Source of the DNA: JBCBGF01 sp038526915
GTDB lineage: Bacteria > Pseudomonadota > Alphaproteobacteria > Rhodobacterales > Rhodobacteraceae
Assembly: GCA_038526915.1 (NCBI GenBank)
Contig: JBCBGF010000001.1
Coordinates: 62,001 to 126,000 of the forward strand
Direction of reading: 5' to 3'
DNA length: 64,000 bases
A model generated the notes under the pieces. That model made no database searches. It saw only the letters and a list, made by a program, of their open reading frames with translations, and was not told where the DNA came from. The translations under genes and the position numbers were made by a program. This document shows positions 59,786 through 64,000 of this stretch, one piece after another (the first letter of the stretch is position 1; each line of letters starts with the position of its first letter).

Positions 59786-60904
59786 ATGAAAATCGGATGC
59801 CCCACAGAAATAAAAGCGCAAGAGTTTCGCGTCGGCCTGACGCCCAACGCGACGCGCGAGGCGGTGGCCCATGGCCACGATGTTGTCGTGCAAACAGGGT
59901 GCGGCATGGGATCGGGCTTCACCGATGCCGACTACACAACCGCAGGCGCGATAATCGTCGACACGGCGGAGGAGGTGTTCGCCACCGCTGACCTGATTGC
60001 AAAGGTCAAGGAACCGCAAGCCGGGGAACGGGCCATGCTGCGCGAGGGGCAGGTGCTGTTTACCTATCTGCATCTCGCGCCTGATCCCGATCAGACCCAT
60101 GACCTGCTGAAAAGTAGGGCCACCGCGATCGCCTATGAAACCGTCACCGATGCCCAGGGCGGGCTGCCGCTTCTGGCCCCGATGTCGGAAGTGGCGGGCA
60201 AACTGGCCCCGCAAGTCGGCGCCTGGACGCTGCAACGGGCCAATGGCGGGCGCGGTGTTCTGATGGGCGGTGTCCCGGGCGTGGGCCCTGCGCAAGTTGT
60301 CGTCATCGGCGGCGGTGTGGTCGGCACGCACGCGGCACGCGTCGCGGCCGGCATGGGCGCGGATGTCACCGTGCTCGATATGTCGCTGCCACGGCTGCGG
60401 CAGCTCGATGAGGTTTTCGGCGGCCAATTCCGCACCCGCTATGCGTCCCAAGCGAACACGGCGGAACTGGTAAAAACCGCCGACATGGTGGTGGGCGCTG
60501 TCCTGATCCCCGGCGCCGCTGCACCCAAGCTGGTGAAGAAGGATCAGCTGAAAGGCATGAAACGCGGCGCGGCGATCGTGGATGTCGCCATCGACCAAGG
60601 CGGATGTTTTGAGACGTCAAAAGCCACGACCCATGAGGATCCGATTTATGAGGTCGACGGGGTAATGCACTACTGCGTGGCGAACATGCCGGGCGCCGTC
60701 GCGCGCACGTCGACTATCGCCCTATCAAACGCAACGATGCCGTACCTGATCGCGCTGGCCGATAAAGGATGGCGCTCAGCTTGCGAAGACGATCCGCACC
60801 TGTTGGCAGGCCTCAACGTCCATGCCGGCGCATTGACGAACTATGCTGTCGGAAAGGCGCTTGAGATAGACGTGCTGTCACCACAGCTGGCCCTCAAACG
60901 CTAG
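59786..60904 (+). CDS. ald: Alanine dehydrogenase
   Basis: The 372-residue enzyme interconverts alanine and pyruvate with NAD. It starts MKIGCPTEIKAQEFRVGLTP, the family start. The substrate-binding Lys lies in AKVKEPQ near residue 75 and the catalytic His in LHLAPD near residue 96. The NAD site is VVVIGGGVVGTHAARVAAG near residue 172. The shared gap with the Lrp gene supports alanine-responsive control. Confidence 0.97.
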   Translation: MKIGCPTEIKAQEFRVGLTPNATREAVAHGHDVVVQTGCGMGSGFTDADYTTAGAIIVDTAEEVFATADLIAKVKEPQAGERAMLREGQVLFTYLHLAPDPDQTHDLLKSRATAIAYETVTDAQGGLPLLAPMSEVAGKLAPQVGAWTLQRANGGRGVLMGGVPGVGPAQVVVIGGGVVGTHAARVAAGMGADVTVLDMSLPRLRQLDEVFGGQFRTRYASQANTAELVKTADMVVGAVLIPGAAAPKLVKKDQLKGMKRGAAIVDVAIDQGGCFETSKATTHEDPIYEVDGVMHYCVANMPGAVARTSTIALSNATMPYLIALADKGWRSACEDDPHLLAGLNVHAGALTNYAVGKALEIDVLSPQLALKR

Positions 60905-60914
60905 GGGGGAAGGC

Positions 60915-60934
60915 GCGGGCCCATACGGGCCCGC
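60915..60934. terminator. Hairpin between the convergent ald and mscL genes
   Basis: GCGGGCCC and GGGCCCGC form a perfect 8-bp stem around ATAC, 10 bases after ald and 11 bases from mscL. There is no T-run on either strand, so a bidirectional or Rho-linked stop is only possible. Confidence 0.45.
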
Positions 60935-60945
60935 CCCGTCGGCCC

Positions 60946-61344
60946 TTAGGCCTGCTTTTTCAGCGAGTCCCGGATCTCGGCCAGAAGCTCTTCCGCGGTC
61001 GGGCCTGCGGGCTCTTCTTCCGCCTCTTCTTCTAGCGCGGTAGCGGCATCTTTCACCCGGTTCACCATCTTCACCAGAAGGAACACAACCCAGGCAATAA
61101 TCAGGAAGTTGATCAGCGCCATGATGAAGTTGCCATAGGCAAAGATCGCCCCGTCTTCCCCGTCGCTCAGGCGGTAGCCCATGCCTGAGAAATCGATCCC
61201 GCCCAAGAACAGGCTGATGATCGGGTTGATCAGATCGTCGACCAGCGACGTGACGATGGCCGTAAAGGCCGCACCGATGATGATACCAACGGCCATGTCC
61301 ATGACATTGCCCTTGGCGATGAAATCCTTGAACTCCTGTAGCAT
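60946..61344 (-). CDS. mscL: Large-conductance mechanosensitive channel
   Basis: The 132-residue protein shows the N-terminal amphipathic helix and first membrane segment (FKDFIAKGNVMDMAVGIIIGAAFTAIV, residues 5-31), the periplasmic loop with IDFSG, the second segment (FIMALINFLIIAWVVFLLV, about 73-91) and a cytoplasmic acidic helix. MscL is a last-resort pressure valve. It is convergent with ald and divergent from the GST gene. Confidence 0.97.
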   Translation of the reverse strand: MLQEFKDFIAKGNVMDMAVGIIIGAAFTAIVTSLVDDLINPIISLFLGGIDFSGMGYRLSDGEDGAIFAYGNFIMALINFLIIAWVVFLLVKMVNRVKDAATALEEEAEEEPAGPTAEELLAEIRDSLKKQA

Positions 61345-61490
61345 AGCGAGCTTCCCTTGTTGTCAGCACTTGGGGTATGCGCTCGCTCTCCACACGCGCA
61401 CACCGCCACCTCTGAAATCTCACAGTCTCGGACCTTTTTCGAGGGGGAGAAAATCCTTAACTTTGTCATTCGGCAAAAAGGAACCAAAGC

Positions 61491-62192
61491 ATGACCGATC
61501 TCAGCCCATTTCCGATTACCGCCCGCTGGCCTGCCCAAAATCCGGGCATTCTCCAGCTTTATTCATTTCCCACACCCAATGGCGTCAAAGTCTCGATTGC
61601 TTTGGAAGAGATGGGGCTGGATTACGAAGCCCACCGTGTGACGCTCGCGGATGCCGATGTCAAAAGCCCTGAATTCCTGTCGCTCAACCCCAACAACAAG
61701 ATCCCGGCCATCATCGACCCCGACGGCCCCGGGGGTGAGCCTCTGGCCCTGTTCGAGTCGGGCGCGATCCTGATCTATCTGGCCGAAAAGACCGGCAAGC
61801 TCATCGGCAGCACGCCCGCGCAGAAGTACAAAACGATCCAGTGGCTGATGTTCCAGATGGGCGGGGTGGGGCCGATGTTCGGTCAGGTGGGTTTCTTCAT
61901 GAAGTTCGCAGGCACCGCCGTAACCGACCCGATCCCGCGCGAGCGCTATCTGGGCGAAGCCCGGCGGCTGCTGGCCGTTCTGGAAAAGGAACTGGACGGC
62001 AAGGACTGGATCACCGGCGAATACTCCATCGCCGATATCGCGATTGCGCCCTGGCTGCGCGGGCTCGATTACTACGGCGTCCGCGACCAGGTGGGCTGGT
62101 TCGACAACCCCAACCTCGTGGCCTATCTCGACCGGTTCCTGGAACGCCCCGCAGTGCAGACGGGCCTCAACACGCCCCCGCGCGACGGCTAG
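61491..62192 (+). CDS. Glutathione S-transferase family protein (YfcG/YghU-like)
   Basis: This 233-residue GST has the N-terminal thioredoxin-like domain with LYSFPTPNGVKVSIALEEMG near residue 22, where TPNG supplies the Thr/Asn glutathione contacts of the YfcG-type disulfide-bond oxidoreductases. NPNNKIPAIID and LFESGAILIYLAEKTG near residue 90 complete the G-site. The C-terminal helical domain carries GGVGPMFGQ. It likely reduces disulfides with glutathione rather than conjugating xenobiotics. Its end overlaps the downstream gene on the other strand by 4 bp. Confidence 0.93.
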   Translation: MTDLSPFPITARWPAQNPGILQLYSFPTPNGVKVSIALEEMGLDYEAHRVTLADADVKSPEFLSLNPNNKIPAIIDPDGPGGEPLALFESGAILIYLAEKTGKLIGSTPAQKYKTIQWLMFQMGGVGPMFGQVGFFMKFAGTAVTDPIPRERYLGEARRLLAVLEKELDGKDWITGEYSIADIAIAPWLRGLDYYGVRDQVGWFDNPNLVAYLDRFLERPAVQTGLNTPPRDG

Positions 62193-62569
62193 GCCGTCTC
62201 AAGACAATGCCGCCGGAACGCGCGTTTGAGCATGTCGAGCTCGGCCCTCAGAAGCGCGATTTCGGCGGTAAGATCCTCTTCCAACGGCGTGCCTGCGACT
62301 AGCGTGATATTGGCCAGCGTATCGTCTGTGGCCTGATCCTTGATCAGGATCGTCTGCACCCCTTCCGACAGGACCGACGCAGGGATCGGCAGGTGAACGG
62401 CCCATTGATCGGTGGTGTCCTTGACCGCCTCGATCGACAAGTCGTCCAACGGCCGTTCAAGGTGGTATGCCGCCAGTTGCGGGACGCCTGCGTCATGCGC
62501 AGCCCCGCCCAGGCGCCCTTCCCAGATCCCGGCCCGCAAGCGCGTTTTCGTCAACGTTGGTGCGTTCAC
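62189..62569 (-). CDS. Conserved protein of unknown function (126 residues)
   Basis: This protein begins MNAPTLTKTRLRAGIWEGRL from a GTG preceded by the strong ribosome-binding site GAGGAGG. It has a compact beta-rich centre (WAVHLPIPASVLSEGVQTILIKD) and ends with a coiled-coil-like helix (LTAEIALLRAELDMLKRAF). No membrane segment or signal is visible, and I do not recognise a family. The gene lies 11 bp after the DUF6478-like gene, so the three minus-strand genes here look like one operon. Confidence 0.75.
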   Translation of the reverse strand: MNAPTLTKTRLRAGIWEGRLGGAAHDAGVPQLAAYHLERPLDDLSIEAVKDTTDQWAVHLPIPASVLSEGVQTILIKDQATDDTLANITLVAGTPLEEDLTAEIALLRAELDMLKRAFRRHCLETA

Positions 62570-62580
62570 CGATTGCCTCC

Positions 62581-63360
62581 TCAGATCTCGGCCCGGGGCC
62601 TGCGCGCCAGGGTGACATCGCGCAGCAGAATCTGGTTCAGCTCAGGCCCCTCGAAAATCAAATCCAGCCACATCCGCTCAATCCTGCGCTCGTTCAGTTC
62701 GGAATAAGCCAGATCAAACTCCACCCAGGTATCCCCCGAACTCGCCGGCAACTCACGCACGATCTGTTCGGTGTTGGGCCCATGCTTGATGTTCAGACGC
62801 GCAAAAATCTCCAGCGGTTTTTCCGTCTCGAGCGCGGCGGTCAACCGCACCAGATGCCGTTTTTGCAAACCCGCAACGGCGTCGTCCGGCAGATCGACCA
62901 CCAGGCTCAGAAACGACCCGTCAAAGCCAAACACATCCAACCGCACACCGAATGGCGCCAGGTCGCTTTCGCGGGTATTGCGAACCTGCCTGAACGTCAG
63001 TTCCGACACCTTGCAATCGTGATAGACCGTAGCCTCATCCCCAAACCGCGTCTGTGTTTCCACGGCGACATGGCCCGACGGAAACACCGGCCCGCGCCAC
63101 AGTTGCGGCCTGTAGGCCCAGTCGGAATGCAAAGGCCGCTGGATCGCGGTCGATCCGATCAGGGGCAGCGCCAAACGGCCATCGGCCACATGCAACACCC
63201 GGTCCAGCCGCCGACGCAGCGCCCGCGCGCGCGACCGGTGGCTCTTCAGCGTCTCGACATCGATGTCACCCGCGGCATTCGCCACCCGTTCCCAGCGCCG
63301 CAGATACCCGCGATCGGCAATCCGGGTCAGGCCCCGCCAAAGCCGCACCGCCGCCATCAT
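62581..63360 (-). CDS. DUF6478-like protein
   Basis: The 259-residue protein starts with a helical, Arg-rich segment (SHRSRARALRRRLDRVL near residues 40-56). The rest is beta-rich with DWAYRPQLWRGPVFPSG near residue 80 and LSLVVDLPDDAVAGLQKRHLVRL near residue 150, then WVEFDLAYSELNERRIERMWLDLIFEG near residue 220. This pattern matches what I recall of DUF6478 from Rhodobacteraceae. No enzyme motif is seen. The ATG overlaps the preceding gene's stop by 4 bp. Confidence 0.75.
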   Translation of the reverse strand: MMAAVRLWRGLTRIADRGYLRRWERVANAAGDIDVETLKSHRSRARALRRRLDRVLHVADGRLALPLIGSTAIQRPLHSDWAYRPQLWRGPVFPSGHVAVETQTRFGDEATVYHDCKVSELTFRQVRNTRESDLAPFGVRLDVFGFDGSFLSLVVDLPDDAVAGLQKRHLVRLTAALETEKPLEIFARLNIKHGPNTEQIVRELPASSGDTWVEFDLAYSELNERRIERMWLDLIFEGPELNQILLRDVTLARRPRAEI

Positions 63361-64000
63361 GCGTTGATCACCCGCAACCGCGCGGCCAGTGCCTCAAGCA
63401 GAAACAGCCCCATATCTCGGGTCATCGGCTGGTCGGCAAAGCTGACAACGGACGCCGTGACCAGATGCCCCTCAACCCCCATCAACGCCCGCCAATACTC
63501 CTGCCCGATCCGCCCGCCCCGTCCGGTCTCAACGTCGCGGGCATGGATGTAGAGGGCGCCATCGGCGGTGATCGTCTCCAAAATCTCAAGGCTCTGGGCA
63601 TCCCCGCCCCGGCTCAACGCTGCCCGCCCCGCTTCGCTCCGAACATAAGTTTCCAACTCTCGCGTTCGGTCGGCGACCGCAGGGGCACCCGATGGGGCGA
63701 CGGCCACCGTCAAAATCCCAGGCACCGCAGGACGCGGCTGCGCCGGATCGCGTGAGATCGACGCGCAGCTTCCCATCAGCACAAACGCCGCCGTACCGGT
63801 ATCGCGCGTGGCAGACCCATCGATACAGTAGCCGGGTGGCCCCGCCACGATCACGCTGTCACTGGTGACCGATACGACCTCGGGCGCCGTGCGGGTCAGG
63901 CTTTGCCCCGCTATGCCCAGCCCCATATCGAACCCGTCCTCGCAGGCGGCCAGCGTCAGCACCGCCGCTGCGATCAGGGCCTTAGAGATCCATGTAGACA
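63357..64000 (-). CDS. Probable lipoprotein of unknown function (5' end beyond window)
   Basis: The gene runs off the right edge. In-frame reading from the edge gives STWISKALIAAAVLTLAAC, then EDG, a lipoprotein signal with lipobox LAAC, so the true start lies beyond base 64000. The visible mature part is about 195 residues with alternating strands and helices, several Cys (GYCIDG, GSCASI) that could form a disulfide, and a C-terminal helix (GLFLLEALAARLRVINA). No family is recognised. It is the upstream gene of the DUF6478-like gene and probably the first in the three-gene block. Confidence 0.75.
   Translation of the reverse strand, partial: STWISKALIAAAVLTLAACEDGFDMGLGIAGQSLTRTAPEVVSVTSDSVIVAGPPGYCIDGSATRDTGTAAFVLMGSCASISRDPAQPRPAVPGILTVAVAPSGAPAVADRTRELETYVRSEAGRAALSRGGDAQSLEILETITADGALYIHARDVETGRGGRIGQEYWRALMGVEGHLVTASVVSFADQPMTRDMGLFLLEALAARLRVINA

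Noticed and set aside
62467..63552. 361-codon plus-strand open frame
   Set aside because: It is antisense to the DUF6478-like and neighbouring genes; composition is Arg/Pro rich, as expected for a shadow.

Overview
This window is a GC-rich, densely packed stretch of bacterial chromosome. It almost certainly comes from an alphaproteobacterium of the Rhodobacteraceae (Roseobacter group). The evidence is the set of lineage-typical families (COQ9, the DUF1674/SDHAF4-like protein, the DUF3035/BamF-like lipoprotein, DUF2125, DUF3576, DUF5665, TrcR/DUF1013, a DUF6478-like protein) and gene clusters such as purH-lspA-bamF-M16-M16, leuS-lptE-holA and ubiH/amidase/dapC/ftsK/lolA. I found no prophage, insertion sequence, integrase, CRISPR array, rRNA or tRNA. 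No stretch longer than 300 bases lacks a gene.

Layout. 1-10 kb: a minus-strand block carries rsmB, a heparinase-like gene, purH, lspA, a BamF-like lipoprotein and two M16 proteases, one cut by the window edge; a small SDHAF4-like gene, an exported unknown and dapB follow. 9.8-13.2 kb: a plus-strand translation cluster holds rbfA, an exported phosphodiester glycosidase, truB, DUF1643, DUF5665 and rpsO. 13.2-17.7 kb: a quinone oxidoreductase and COQ9 diverge from rpsU, followed by two divergent glycosyltransferases (GT61 and GT2). 17.7-24.6 kb: an IMPase-type phosphatase, pmbA, DUF2125, an SDR/enoyl-CoA hydratase pair, an HNH protein and an MscS channel. 24.6-31.7 kb: DUF3576, leuS, lptE and holA; a porin with repeated upstream motifs; the YggS PLP protein; an L,D-transpeptidase. 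31.7-36.5 kb: ribA, an OmpR-type response regulator, xthA, a thioredoxin-TPR protein, a Lon N-domain protein and a tiny Trm112 gene. 36.5-45.9 kb: UbiH, amidase, dapC, ftsK, lolA, a lytic transglycosylase, an AEC carrier and HspQ. 45.9-55.2 kb: a gamma-glutamyltransferase-like enzyme, an RsbW/STAS partner-switch pair, an overlapping thiolase-fRMsr-LysE-RluA string, an MhqO/MhqD-like pair, an aldehyde dehydrogenase and an unknown membrane protein. 55.4-64 kb: pnp, RNase T2, trcR, an Lrp/ald divergon, mscL, a GST, and a three-gene block of poorly known proteins running off the right edge.

The genes are mostly housekeeping: translation and RNA processing, envelope biogenesis (lspA, BamF, lptE, lolA, porin, transglycosylase, L,D-transpeptidase), purine, lysine and riboflavin synthesis, ubiquinone synthesis and osmotic protection. 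I do not see a clear new multi-gene system. The most unusual signals are regulatory: a pseudoknot-capable rpsO leader, interlocked palindromes upstream of trcR, a repeated TGGTGCA-type element before the porin gene and a perfect palindrome at the lrp start. The most obscure genes are the three at 62.2-64.0 kb. All functions are read from sequence motifs and family knowledge; no database search was run.
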